Assembly: GCA_964641965.1 (NCBI GenBank)
Contig: CAZXLD010000001.1
Coordinates: 62,001 to 126,000, forward strand
Length of the DNA stretch: 64,000 nt
Reading direction: 5' to 3'
Source: JAJDFU01 sp964641965
Lineage (GTDB): Bacteria; Bacteroidota; Bacteroidia; Chitinophagales; Saprospiraceae
This document shows, in pieces, positions 8,283 to 17,501 of the stretch; position 1 is the stretch's first letter, and every line of letters begins with the position of its first letter. The translations under genes were made by a program, and so were the position numbers. The notes beneath the pieces are model-generated. The model was not told the origin of the DNA and searched no databases. It saw only the letters and a list, made by a program, of their open reading frames with translations.

Positions 8283-9236
8283 TTATTTCCTCAATCCTAT
8301 TTCCTGAAGCCGTTCGTTTAGGTATGCCCCAGCAGATACAGGGGGATAAGCAGCAGAATGATCTTCGGTAACGCAGCTAGGCAAGCAGGAAAGGTCCATT
8401 TCGCTTTTTGGGTGTAGGAAAAATGGAATGGAAAGCCTGGGTGTTCCCCATAATTCTCGAGGCGGATTTACCACCCGATGTGTCGTTGATTTAAGGTAAT
8501 TATTGGTTAGCCGTTGCAGCATGTCTCCCACATTAATTACGATTTCATTCTCTTCCGGTTGTACAGCAATCCATTCCCGAGCCATATTTTGAACTTCCAG
8601 ACCACCAGCGGATGCACCAACTAAAAGGGTAATTAGGTTAATATCCTCATGTTGTTCTGCTCGAATGGCAGACTGTGGTTCTTCAGTAATTGGTGGGTAA
8701 TGGATGGCCCTAAGGATTGAATTCCCTTGTTGAATCTGTGCATCAAAATAGGTGTCCGATAAATCCAGATATCGGGCGATAGACTTTAATAATAAACTGC
8801 CTACTCTTTCAAATGCCTTGAATAGCTCAATTCCGATAGGTAAAAATTTGGGGCACTCTTGGACAGCAATATTGGGGAGGTAGATAGCTGAAAACTTACC
8901 GTTTGGAGGGTCCTCCTGCCCAATTTGAAAGAACTCCTTTAGATCTGCTACTTTGGACTGCTTGGCATGCTCGGTACCAAAAGAAGTAAATCCTCGCTGC
9001 CCTCCCTTGCCCTTTTGCTCGTACTTTTCCTTAACACTTGCGGGAAGCGCAAAAAAAGCGTTCGACTCTTCATAAAATGAATCAATTAGAGCTTGTGAAA
9101 TTCCATGACCACTAACAGTCACAAAACCAATCGTCTGGAAAGCCGTTCCCAGATCTTGCGTGAATTGTTGTTGCTGGGTGGGGTTACCAGCTCGAAATAA
9201 GGCCAAATCAACTTTGGGGATCTGGGTGATAGGCAT
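8283..9236 (-). CDS. 2-oxoglutarate/Fe(II)-dependent oxygenase, isopenicillin N synthase family
   Basis: This 317-residue enzyme has the double-stranded beta-helix fold of the isopenicillin N synthase-like family. The N-terminal DIOX_N part (IPKVDLALFRAG, IGFVTVSGHGI) is followed by the iron-binding facial triad H196-x-D198 (EQHEDINLITLL) and H253 (STTHRVVNPP), then R267 in RLSIPFF, which binds 2-oxoglutarate. All catalytic residues are present, so it should be active. The substrate cannot be inferred: the neighbours (tatA, GldB-like) give no pathway clue. Bacterial members act on varied small molecules. The first ATG giving a natural start is at 9236; a TTG two codons earlier is less likely. 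Confidence 0.88.
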   Translation of the reverse strand: MPITQIPKVDLALFRAGNPTQQQQFTQDLGTAFQTIGFVTVSGHGISQALIDSFYEESNAFFALPASVKEKYEQKGKGGQRGFTSFGTEHAKQSKVADLKEFFQIGQEDPPNGKFSAIYLPNIAVQECPKFLPIGIELFKAFERVGSLLLKSIARYLDLSDTYFDAQIQQGNSILRAIHYPPITEEPQSAIRAEQHEDINLITLLVGASAGGLEVQNMAREWIAVQPEENEIVINVGDMLQRLTNNYLKSTTHRVVNPPRELWGTPRLSIPFFLHPKSEMDLSCLPSCVTEDHSAAYPPVSAGAYLNERLQEIGLRK

Positions 9237-9340
9237 GATCAACGTAGTTTATTAGTAGAGTACAGTTGCTAAAACTGGCTTCAATAAATAACTGGAATGG
9301 AATTTGAGCATTAAAATACTACTTTAAGATAGGCAGCCCA

Positions 9341-10438
9341 TTATCTCCTGGCCGGCTTATAACGAGATTCTTCCAATATTTTTTGGGCATCTGTTTCAAG
9401 TAAAAGCAAATCTAGGTTCTCATCTAGTTTTTGCCTTTGAGCATACGCTTCTATTATTTTCCATCCAACAAAACAGGCCGTTCTTCCAGGTGCCTCTTTT
9501 GGCATACCGGGTGAATTGGGACTGTATTCCACATACTTTCTATAGGTTGCCCATTCGGTTGAATACAACAGGCTCTGTGTGGATGATTTATCTTTCTCGT
9601 TTAGAAAATAGGCCCAAATTTCCAGTTCATTTTCTTGTAGCCATTGCCATTGGCTGTTACTTACCTCCATAATGATGGTATCAGAGGTAAAGGGGAGTAA
9701 GCGATCTAAAAGGAAGAGCTGTTTGCCTTTCTGGATCATCACATCTAGCATGCGCTCTCCTCCTGGGTTACCCGTCAATTCCTGTACCAGAGGCTGCAAG
9801 GTTTTGACCGTTAAATGCTCTTGATTGTAGGTCCGGGTGAGGTAGGAAGAAAAATTGGGGTTGACCGGATCAATATTTCGGTAGGGAAATGTTTCACCCA
9901 GGAAAAAATCCAATCCGATTCCCAGGTTGTCGTCTGCATAAATAAAAGATTGCAGGCCAAATTCAGAAATATAGGTAGTAACAGAAGGAATGCTCCGATC
10001 TGGAAAGTAATAGTTATAAAACTGGAAAGCCTGATTTAAAGAAGCTTGATATCGATTCAGGTCTCCGAAAAGAATTTGCGTGGTATCGAACAGGTTCCGA
10101 ACCGGAGGATAGGAAATAAATCCCCTAATGAAGGCCTCGTGTCCTTGAGGAGTTAGCTCAGGGTCTTTTGAGCCCAGGATGTAATTAAAATAAACTCGAG
10201 CGAATTCCCCATACTTGGTTTCAAGCGTCTCCAATTGTTGTTCGAAAACTGCACCCGTATCCAGGCTGAACAAATCCTGTTCGAAACGATTGAGTTCCAC
10301 TGCCATATCGATGTTGGTCACGTCAGGAATCCTTGGAGATGGATCGGGTGTACAGGAATGAAAGCCTAGAAGGATCCCAGCCAATAGTAAGCCAAGGATA
10401 GAAATAGGTAGGAAGGCAGCTGTTTTTATCTTTACCAT
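9341..10438 (-). CDS. GldB-like gliding motility lipoprotein
   Basis: The 365-residue product starts MVKIKTAAFLPISILGLLLAG and reaches a lipobox-like LLGFHSC, so it should be an exported, Cys-anchored lipoprotein. The mature part begins NIDMAVELNRFEQDLFSLD, the typical opening of the GldB family, which is required for gliding motility in Flavobacterium. The reading frame extends upstream to 10612 but that region overlaps the divergent gene and lacks signal features, so the ATG at 10438 is chosen. GldB homologues also occur in non-gliding Bacteroidota, and its exact role in the Gld/T9SS machinery is unsettled. The divergent neighbour is a PorT-family barrel, consistent with an envelope/T9SS cluster. 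Confidence 0.8.
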   Translation of the reverse strand: MVKIKTAAFLPISILGLLLAGILLGFHSCTPDPSPRIPDVTNIDMAVELNRFEQDLFSLDTGAVFEQQLETLETKYGEFARVYFNYILGSKDPELTPQGHEAFIRGFISYPPVRNLFDTTQILFGDLNRYQASLNQAFQFYNYYFPDRSIPSVTTYISEFGLQSFIYADDNLGIGLDFFLGETFPYRNIDPVNPNFSSYLTRTYNQEHLTVKTLQPLVQELTGNPGGERMLDVMIQKGKQLFLLDRLLPFTSDTIIMEVSNSQWQWLQENELEIWAYFLNEKDKSSTQSLLYSTEWATYRKYVEYSPNSPGMPKEAPGRTACFVGWKIIEAYAQRQKLDENLDLLLLETDAQKILEESRYKPARR

Positions 10439-10517
10439 AATCCATTTAGAAAGAGCGATAGCAAAAATTGCTTTCATAACGTTAGTAGCCATACAACTCG
10501 TATTCTTTCCAAAAACC

Positions 10518-11273
10518 GTGAATTCGCATATGCGCAAACGTAGGCTTTTTGGCCTGTTTTTTGGCCTAATCCTGACAATCCCTTTAGTTGCACAGCAATC
10601 AGAACTTGGCATTCGGTTTGGTTTTCAGGCCAGTCCCACGCTTTCCTGGATGCTGGCATCTACCCGAGGGATAAATAAAACCGGAACCAATTTTGGGGTT
10701 CGGCTAGGCATCCTTTCGGAATATTATTTTACAGAGAATTATGCATTTGTAAGTGGCCTTGGGTTCTCCTTTAACCAAGGTGGAACCCTGGTTTACGAAT
10801 CGGGAGGTACCTATTGGCCGGATTCCGATAAGTTTCCAGCGCCCGATACTTTACCGGCCGGTGTTCGCTTGGGCTATAATCTACAATACTTTGAAATTCC
10901 CATTGGGCTTAAAATGCGTACTCGCGAGTTCGGCTATCTGCGCTATTACCTGGAGCCCAATTTTATCATTGGTTTCCGAACCAATGCCAGAGGTAGTATA
11001 GAGGGTATGGGAATTCCAGACGGTACCGAACAAATCGACATTCGCAATGAAGTGAATTTCTTCAACATGTCAGTTGGAATAGGTGGAGGCATCGAGTATG
11101 CTATTTCTGGGACATCCAGCTTTATTGTGGGTATAAATCTCCATTTTGGATTTGTCGATATTACTCAAAATGCTAATCAGGTAGTAGATCCTGGCGATGG
11201 AGGTACCTTCCGGCCTGATAATTCGAAGGCGGTGAGCAATGGGGCTGCGATTAAGTTAGGCTTTATCTTTTAA
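10518..11273 (+). CDS. Outer-membrane beta-barrel protein, PorT family
   Basis: A signal peptide (MRKRRLFGLFFGLILTIPLVAQQ, cleavage after VAQ) is followed by alternating hydrophobic strands such as ELGIRFGFQASPTLSWM, YNLQYFEIPIGLKM and FNMSVGIGGGIEYAI, ending in KLGFIF with a C-terminal Phe. This is the OMP_b-brl_2 / PorT-like eight-stranded barrel pattern. PorT itself is a T9SS-associated protein, but this broad family contains many paralogues, so the T9SS role is only suggested by the adjacent gldB-like gene. Translation may start at the first ATG (10518) or at 10530, which gives a cleaner signal peptide. nadC follows 46 bp downstream. Confidence 0.78.
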   Translation: MNSHMRKRRLFGLFFGLILTIPLVAQQSELGIRFGFQASPTLSWMLASTRGINKTGTNFGVRLGILSEYYFTENYAFVSGLGFSFNQGGTLVYESGGTYWPDSDKFPAPDTLPAGVRLGYNLQYFEIPIGLKMRTREFGYLRYYLEPNFIIGFRTNARGSIEGMGIPDGTEQIDIRNEVNFFNMSVGIGGGIEYAISGTSSFIVGINLHFGFVDITQNANQVVDPGDGGTFRPDNSKAVSNGAAIKLGFIF

Positions 11274-11319
11274 AAAAGCTGTTGAAAGCTTACTTTCCGC
11301 GTTAACTAGGATCAAATCA

Positions 11320-12174
11320 ATGGCAACTACAGAATTATCCCAATTAAAGCCCTTTTTAATTCAAGCCTTGCAGGAAGACGTTGGCCCGGGGGATCATACC
11401 TCATTGGCTTGTATACCGGAAGACCAGAGAAGTAAAGCACATTTATTGGTCAAAGACCCTGGCGTCTTGGCGGGGATAGAAGTATTTCAAGTCTTATTTG
11501 AGCTGTTGGATCCCAATACAGTATTCACACCCCTCCTTCGAGATGGCGACGCGGCCAGTGCCGGCGTGGTTGCTTTTGAGGTGGAGTGTAATACTCGGGT
11601 GCTACTAATGGCTGAACGGGTGGGCTTGAATATTATGCAGCGCATGAGCGGTATTGCTACCCAGTCCAATCATTTCAAGTTCGAAATTGAAGATCTAGAT
11701 GTAAAAATACTGGATACCCGAAAAACCACTCCTCTCATGCGGTTCCTAGAGAAATGGGCCGTTCGATTGGGTGGTTGCCACAATTACAGAGACGGCCTGT
11801 ATGATTGGTTTATGATCAAGGATAATCATATAGATGCGTGCGGAGGAATTCGCGAAGCCATTGAACGCGTGGATCATTATCAAAAAGAGAAGGGCTTGGA
11901 ATTGGGGGTTACCATTGAGGTGCGAAATTTGGTAGAACTCCACAAGGTGTTAGAGACGGGGAAGGTTACTCGAATTATGCTGGATAACTTTGAATTGCCT
12001 TTGCTTCAGGAAGCTATTGATACCGTTGCACAACGGTTTGAAACGGAGGCTTCAGGGGGGGTAAATATTTACAATGTGCGAGAAGTAGCTTTGACTGGGG
12101 TTGATTACATTAGTGTTGGGGCACTAACTCACTCCACCACCAGCCTTGATTTAAGCCTTAAGGTGATGAAATAA
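11320..12174 (+). CDS. nadC: Nicotinate-nucleotide pyrophosphorylase (carboxylating)
   Basis: NadC (quinolinate phosphoribosyltransferase) joins quinolinate with PRPP to give nicotinate mononucleotide, a step of de novo NAD synthesis. The 284-residue protein shows the expected order: N-terminal domain with EDVGPGDHTS, AERVGLNIMQRMSGIAT, the substrate-binding LDTRKTTPLMR, GGCHNYRDGLYDWFMIKDNH, and the barrel end IMLDNFELP and SGGVNIYNV, DYISVGALTHS. All signature residues are present. nadA and nadB are not nearby. It lies 46 bp after the PorT-family gene and may be cotranscribed with it. Confidence 0.96.
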   Translation: MATTELSQLKPFLIQALQEDVGPGDHTSLACIPEDQRSKAHLLVKDPGVLAGIEVFQVLFELLDPNTVFTPLLRDGDAASAGVVAFEVECNTRVLLMAERVGLNIMQRMSGIATQSNHFKFEIEDLDVKILDTRKTTPLMRFLEKWAVRLGGCHNYRDGLYDWFMIKDNHIDACGGIREAIERVDHYQKEKGLELGVTIEVRNLVELHKVLETGKVTRIMLDNFELPLLQEAIDTVAQRFETEASGGVNIYNVREVALTGVDYISVGALTHSTTSLDLSLKVMK

Positions 12175-12204
12175 TCAGGTACCGGGGCAGCATCTTCACC
12201 TCCC

Positions 12205-12363
12205 TTATACCATATAGTAGCTCCAGAAAAGCCCACCCATAACGAGCGTTGTTGCTCCAATAACCAGCCAAAATCGAATGTCCTTGTAATAGGTTTCACT
12301 TTGGTCAGCAATCAGATAAAATAGGCTGAGCCCGATTAACAAAAATACTACACTTACTAACAT
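12205..12363 (-). CDS. Small two-helix membrane protein (52 aa), unknown function
   Basis: Reading the reverse strand from the ATG at 12361-12363 gives an uninterrupted 52-codon frame ending TAA at 12205-12207. The product starts MLVSVVFLLIGLSLFYLI and has a second hydrophobic segment FWLVIGATTLVMGGLFW, joined by a short polar loop ADQSETYYKDIR. Two helices with a charged loop and an aromatic C-terminal end (SYYMV) are what a real small membrane protein looks like, and this frame explains a gap between convergent nadC and pyrD that would otherwise be empty. It is too short to resemble a named family. It could be a standalone integral membrane subunit or modulator; no function is claimed. Confidence 0.72.
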   Translation of the reverse strand: MLVSVVFLLIGLSLFYLIADQSETYYKDIRFWLVIGATTLVMGGLFWSYYMV

Positions 12364-12539
12364 GTTTTCACGGTTGGGGTAATGGTTATTAATAAAAATT
12401 TACATCAATTTTAAGATCCTTCCAATCTTAATCGACCAAGGTTACAAACCATGATTCGAAATCACTCCTATCGAGGGATTGAAAGGAAATTTGAGGCTTT
12501 TCAAATACTATTGCCTAACGAACGGTATTGTAGTGCTTT

Positions 12540-13601
12540 CTAAGGGCCAGGAACCGGTACTATTGGGGGATGTTCCTGTAGTAGAGCTCTATTGATATTT
12601 CTGGCCAAGGTTGGCCCCTCATATACGAGCCCAGAATAAATCTGAACTAATGATGCCCCAGCCTTGATTTTTTCAAGTGCATCCTCAGGGGAGGAAATGC
12701 CCCCTACTCCAATAATAGGCAACTTACCATGAGACTTGTTATAAATATAACGGATGACTTCCGTAGAACGTTCCCTCAAAGGTTGGCCAGAAAGCCCTCC
12801 AGCTCCAATTTTTTCAACTTTTTGTGCCGAAATAGATAATCCATCCCTCGAAATTGTAGTATTTGTAGCAATTATTCCAGCCAGTTTAGTCTGCTGAACG
12901 ATTTCAATGATCTCATCTAGTTGAGATTCTGAAAGATCGGGAGCTATTTTGAGTAAAATGGGTTTGGGAGCAGCTTGTTGTTGATTTAATTCCTGAAGAT
13001 GGACTAATAGTTGAGTAAGCGGCTCCTTTTCCTGCAAAGCTCTAAGGTTGGGGGTGTTGGGCGAACTTACGTTGACTACGAAATAATCCACATAAGGGAA
13101 GAGTTTTCGAAAGGCATTCTCGTAGTCATTTACAGCTTCTTCATTGGGCGTTATTTTATTTTTCCCAATATTTCCTCCGATCACGATGCCTTTGGGCTTC
13201 CCTGCTTTTAACCGATTGACCATCTTATCTACTCCATGGTTGTTGAAGCCCATTCTGTTGATTAAGGCATGGTCTTTCGGTAAGCGGAAAAGCCTGGGCT
13301 TGGGATTTCCAAGTTGAGGTTTGGGGGTGACGGTCCCAATTTCGAGAAACCCAAATCCGAGAGCGGCCATGGCATGAAGATAGGTCCCGTCCTTATCGAA
13401 TCCTGCAGCGAGCCCTACCGGGTTGGGAAAGTGAAGTCCAAACAACTCCTTGGAGACACTACCCTTAGGCGATTTCCAACTGCTTCTCAACCAAGAACCT
13501 AAGAAGGGAATAGACAGGCTCAATTTGAGCATACGCACCGTGAATGCATGCGCAAGCTCCGGCGGCAACAGAAACAGGATTTGTTTAAGTATTGGATACA
13601 A
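12540..13601 (-). CDS. pyrD: Dihydroorotate dehydrogenase (quinone), class 2
   Basis: PyrD oxidises dihydroorotate to orotate in pyrimidine synthesis and passes electrons to membrane quinone. The N-terminal ~45 residues (PILKQILFLLPPELAHAFTVRML) form the amphipathic membrane-associating helices that define class 2. The barrel contains NPVGLAAGFDKDG, NRMGFNNHGVD, the catalytic Ser in NVSSPNTPNLR, TNTTISRDGL, and the FMN-phosphate site IIGVGGISS and LVQIYSGLVYEGP. Length 353 is usual. Its start lies 17 bases inside the end of metH, so the two genes are surely cotranscribed and probably translationally coupled. Confidence 0.96.
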   Translation of the reverse strand: MYPILKQILFLLPPELAHAFTVRMLKLSLSIPFLGSWLRSSWKSPKGSVSKELFGLHFPNPVGLAAGFDKDGTYLHAMAALGFGFLEIGTVTPKPQLGNPKPRLFRLPKDHALINRMGFNNHGVDKMVNRLKAGKPKGIVIGGNIGKNKITPNEEAVNDYENAFRKLFPYVDYFVVNVSSPNTPNLRALQEKEPLTQLLVHLQELNQQQAAPKPILLKIAPDLSESQLDEIIEIVQQTKLAGIIATNTTISRDGLSISAQKVEKIGAGGLSGQPLRERSTEVIRYIYNKSHGKLPIIGVGGISSPEDALEKIKAGASLVQIYSGLVYEGPTLARNINRALLQEHPPIVPVPGP

Positions 13602-16600
13602 TGGTCACTTCTTCTTTTACAGGTTCGTAATTCAGAACTGGAGCTAACCAGCGCTCAACTTCTTTCAAAGCCATTCCTTTTCGAACAGCGTAATCTTGAA
13701 CCTGATCTTTTCCGATCTGGCCAAGGCCAAAATATTTGGAATCCGGATGTGAAAAGTACCAGCCACTTACACTTGCCGCAGGATACATGGCACAACTCTC
13801 AGTAAGGGTGATCCCGATATTTTCCTCGACTTTCAGCATTTCCCAGAGGGTTCTTTTCTCTGTATGTTCTGGGCAGGCAGGGTAGCCAGGAGCTGGCCGT
13901 ATCCCCTTGTATTGCTCAGCAATTAGGCTTTCATTCGTGTATTTTTCATCTGGCGCATAGCCCCAGAACTCTCTTCGAATTCGCATGTGCATGCGTTCTG
14001 CCAAAGCTTCCGCTAATCGGTCTGCTAATGCTTTCAGCATAATCGCATGATAGTCGTCGTGTTCAGCTTCATATTTCTTAACCCACTGCTCCAATCCAAT
14101 TCCGGCAGTCACTGCAAAGGCCCCCAAATAATCCGGGTTTCCGATAGGTGCGAGGAAATCACTTAACGAAAGGTTAGGCTGTCCTTTTGCTTTCTGCCTT
14201 TGTTGGCGTAAATGGTGCAGCTCTGCAAGTATGGTAGACCTGGTCTCGTCCGAATAGACTTGAATATCATCGCCAATACTATTAGCCGGAAACAGACCAA
14301 TTATGGCACGTGCGGTGGTCCATTTTTGGTCGATCATCCTTTGCAACAAGGTTCTGGCATCATTGTACAGTTTCTGAGCTTCCACTCCAACCACGGAATC
14401 CTCCAAAATCGCCGGAAATTTACCGGCCAGTTGCCAACTTGTGAAAAAGGGAGTCCAATCAATATAATCTACGAGGTCTTCAAGGGGATAATCCTCAAAA
14501 ACGTGAATGCCCGGTTGCTTAGGCGACGGAGGGGTATAATTGCTCCAGTCTATCTGAAATGGATTTTTTCGAGCCTGGTCGAGCTTCAGGTATTTTTTCC
14601 GGGTTTGTTGCCCTGAACGGGCTTCCCGGATTCGAGCGTATTCAGCTCGGGTATCCAGAATGAAATTATTTCTCGTATCGTCGTCTGCGCCAAGTAAAGC
14701 TCCTGCAACTGCAGCAGATCGCGACGCATCGAGCACGTGTATCACGGGGCCACTGTATTGAGGTTCGATCTTGAGCGAGGTATGCGTTTTAGAAGTAGTG
14801 GCTCCTCCGATCAAGAGGGGTTGCTTGAAACCCTGCCGTTCCATTTCCTTGGCTACGTAAACCATTTCGTCGAGGGAAGGTGTGATCAGACCGCTCAAGC
14901 CGATAATATCTGCATTTTCCTCTTTCGCCCGCTGCAAAATAACTTCAGCTGGAACCATTACACCCAGGTCGACAATTTCGAAATTATTACATCCGAGAAC
15001 AACACCTACAATATTTTTTCCAATATCGTGTACGTCTCCCTTGACCGTAGCCAAAAGGATTTTCCCTTTGCTGCCACCGGCTCCTCGGGCTTTTTCTTCT
15101 TCAATGTAGGGGGTCAAATGTGCAACTGCCTTTTTCATAACCCTTGCACTTTTAACCACCTGCGGCAAAAACATTTTTCCTTCTCCAAAGAGATCTCCGA
15201 CCACATTCATACCATTCATGAGGGGACCTTCAATAACGGACAAGGCAGTTGGGGATGCCTGACGAGCCTCTTCTACATCTTCTTCAATAAAATCGGTAAT
15301 ACCCCTGACCAGGGAATGAGTCAGCCTTTCCTGCAGGTTTTCTTCGCGCCAACTCATGTCCTTTTGGACCGTCCTCCCTCCACTGCCTCTAAAGGATTCA
15401 GCAAGTTCGGTTAACCGTTCTGTTGCATCTTCCCGGCGATTGAATAGTACATCCTCTACTCTTGTGAGCAGTTCCTCAGCAATATCATCGTATACCTCTA
15501 TCATACCTGCATTCACAATACCCATATCCATCCCTGCCTTTATGGCATGAAAAAGAAAGGCTGAGTGCATAGCTTCCCGCACAACGTTATTCCCGCGAAA
15601 CGAAAAGGAAATATTGCTAACCCCGCCACTCACTTTTGCTCCCGGGCACACTTCTTTAATCTTTCGGGTAGCATCTATAAAGGCAAGAGCGTAATCGTTG
15701 TGTTCTTCTATACCGGTAGCAACGGCAAAGATATTGGGGTCAAATATGATGTCTTCCGGCTGAAAGCCAACTTCCTTGGTAAGTATTTGGTAAGCTCTTT
15801 GGCAGATCTCTACTTTCCGTTCAGTAGTATCGGCTTGGCCCTCCTCATCAAATGCCATAACGATAACGGCTGCTCCATATCGCCTTACCAGTCGAGCCTG
15901 CCGTAAAAATTCGTCCTCACCTTCCTTTAGAGAAATGGAATTGACGATGCATTTCCCTTGAACACATTTTAATCCTTCCTCGATAACCGACCACTTCGAA
16001 GAGTCGATCATGATCGGTAGTTTGGCGATGTCTGGTTCGGCCATAACCATGTTCAGAAAATCCTTCATGGCTTGGGCAGAATCGAGCAATCCTTCGTCCA
16101 TGTTCACGTCAATGATCTGAGCACCACCTTCCACTTGGTGACGAGCAACGGAGAGTGCTTCCTGATAGTCACCAGATTTGATCAAGCGGGCAAATTTCCG
16201 GGAACCGGTCACATTTGTCCGTTCTCCAATATTGACAAAATTTGTTTCCGGACGTACAATCAACGGTTCCAGCCCACTTAGCTGTGTATATCGTTCAACC
16301 TCGGGAATAGTCCTGGGAGGAATATCTACCACGGCTTCAGCCATAGCCCTGATATGATCCGGCGTGGTACCACAGCAGCCTCCAATTATATTCACAAAGC
16401 CACTGGAGGCAAAATCGCGCAAATATTCCCGCATCTCATCTGCCCCCTGGTCGTATTCACCTAGTTCATTAGGCAACCCAGCATTCGGATAGGCACTGAC
16501 AAAACAATCGGCAATACCCGATAGCGTTTCAAGGTGCGGACGCATCTCTTCAGCTCCCAATGCACAGTTCAGGCCCACTGAAAGAATGGGCATGTGGCTG

Positions 16601-17292
16601 ATTGAGATCCAAAATGCTTCTGCAGTCTGACCACTCAAAGTCCTTCCACTGGCATCAGTGATGGTGCCAGAGACCATAATTGGCCACTTCTGATTGCGCT
16701 CTACCGACAGTTTATCAATGGCGAATAGAGCAGCCTTGGCATTGAGCGTATCGAATATGGTTTCCACTAGTAAGATGTCGGCTCCTCCATCAACCAAGCC
16801 TTCGGCTTGTTCGTAATAGGCTTCAACCAGTTCATCGAATGTGATTGCCCGGAACCCGGGATCATTTACATCTGGAGAAATAGATGCAGTCCGATTGGTA
16901 GGACCCATTGCGCCAGCTACGAATCTGGGTTTTTCCGGATTCTTGGTGGTGTATTCTTCAGCAGCCTTTTTTGCAATCTTGGCTGAAACTTTGTTCAGTT
17001 CGTATACAATCTCTTCCAGACCATAGTCTGCCTGGGCAATAGAAGTCCCACTGAAGGTATTGGTTTCTATGATGTCGGCCCCAGCCTCCAAATAAGCGCG
17101 ATGGATATTTTCGATGACATCTGGCCTGGTTAGACTTAGAAGGTCATTATTCCCCTTTAAGTCTTTCTGGGTATTCTTGAACCGATTCCCTCGAAAATCG
17201 TCTTCGGTGAGTCGATATCGTTGAATCATAGTACCCATGGCTCCGTCCAGTACAAGAATGCGATTGGCCAGAATATTTTTTAATAATTCCAT
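13585..17292 (-). CDS. metH: Methionine synthase, cobalamin-dependent
   Basis: MetH transfers the methyl group of methyltetrahydrofolate to homocysteine using cobalamin. At 1235 residues it has all four modules: the homocysteine-binding barrel (~1-330) with zinc ligands in VGLNCALG and IIGGCCGTTPDHI; the pterin-binding barrel (~355-620, FVNIGERTNVTGSRKFARLI); the B12 cap and Rossmann domain with KGDVHDIGKNIVGVVLGCNN, whose His replaces the lower B12 ligand; and the AdoMet-binding reactivation domain (~910-1225, RPAPGYPACPEHTEK, LTESCAMYPAASVSGWY). The protein is complete. No recognisable cobalamin or SAM riboswitch could be made out in the 209-bp region upstream, though such folds are hard to exclude by eye. 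Confidence 0.97.
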   Translation of the reverse strand: MELLKNILANRILVLDGAMGTMIQRYRLTEDDFRGNRFKNTQKDLKGNNDLLSLTRPDVIENIHRAYLEAGADIIETNTFSGTSIAQADYGLEEIVYELNKVSAKIAKKAAEEYTTKNPEKPRFVAGAMGPTNRTASISPDVNDPGFRAITFDELVEAYYEQAEGLVDGGADILLVETIFDTLNAKAALFAIDKLSVERNQKWPIMVSGTITDASGRTLSGQTAEAFWISISHMPILSVGLNCALGAEEMRPHLETLSGIADCFVSAYPNAGLPNELGEYDQGADEMREYLRDFASSGFVNIIGGCCGTTPDHIRAMAEAVVDIPPRTIPEVERYTQLSGLEPLIVRPETNFVNIGERTNVTGSRKFARLIKSGDYQEALSVARHQVEGGAQIIDVNMDEGLLDSAQAMKDFLNMVMAEPDIAKLPIMIDSSKWSVIEEGLKCVQGKCIVNSISLKEGEDEFLRQARLVRRYGAAVIVMAFDEEGQADTTERKVEICQRAYQILTKEVGFQPEDIIFDPNIFAVATGIEEHNDYALAFIDATRKIKEVCPGAKVSGGVSNISFSFRGNNVVREAMHSAFLFHAIKAGMDMGIVNAGMIEVYDDIAEELLTRVEDVLFNRREDATERLTELAESFRGSGGRTVQKDMSWREENLQERLTHSLVRGITDFIEEDVEEARQASPTALSVIEGPLMNGMNVVGDLFGEGKMFLPQVVKSARVMKKAVAHLTPYIEEEKARGAGGSKGKILLATVKGDVHDIGKNIVGVVLGCNNFEIVDLGVMVPAEVILQRAKEENADIIGLSGLITPSLDEMVYVAKEMERQGFKQPLLIGGATTSKTHTSLKIEPQYSGPVIHVLDASRSAAVAGALLGADDDTRNNFILDTRAEYARIREARSGQQTRKKYLKLDQARKNPFQIDWSNYTPPSPKQPGIHVFEDYPLEDLVDYIDWTPFFTSWQLAGKFPAILEDSVVGVEAQKLYNDARTLLQRMIDQKWTTARAIIGLFPANSIGDDIQVYSDETRSTILAELHHLRQQRQKAKGQPNLSLSDFLAPIGNPDYLGAFAVTAGIGLEQWVKKYEAEHDDYHAIMLKALADRLAEALAERMHMRIRREFWGYAPDEKYTNESLIAEQYKGIRPAPGYPACPEHTEKRTLWEMLKVEENIGITLTESCAMYPAASVSGWYFSHPDSKYFGLGQIGKDQVQDYAVRKGMALKEVERWLAPVLNYEPVKEEVTIVSNT

Positions 17293-17501
17293 ATTGAAGC
17301 TCTAAAGGAGTTTTCAGATTAGATCAGTAAAAGTACAGTTTTGTTTGGTCAGAGGTTTAAGGCAAAACCCTTCAAAAAGACATATTATAATCAGAATTAG
17401 GGAGTAGTAAACCAAAGATGGCAGTAATAACTACAAGCATTTGTTTGGGAAAAGCGGTAAATTAAACAACCTAAAACATAAAGTAGTAAAAACCTATTCC
17501 T

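Noticed and set aside
10439..10612. N-terminal extension of the GldB-like gene
   Set aside because: The extra 58 residues overlap the divergent PorT-family gene and place the signal peptide internally; the ATG at 10438 starts it properly.
14737..15414. 225-residue open frame antisense to metH
   Set aside because: It lies within the conserved B12-binding region of metH and has no recognisable domain or start context.
17293..17501. Cobalamin or SAM riboswitch before metH
   Set aside because: No B12-box or SAM-type core could be made out in the 209-bp leader. A covariance search would be decisive, so absence is not proven.
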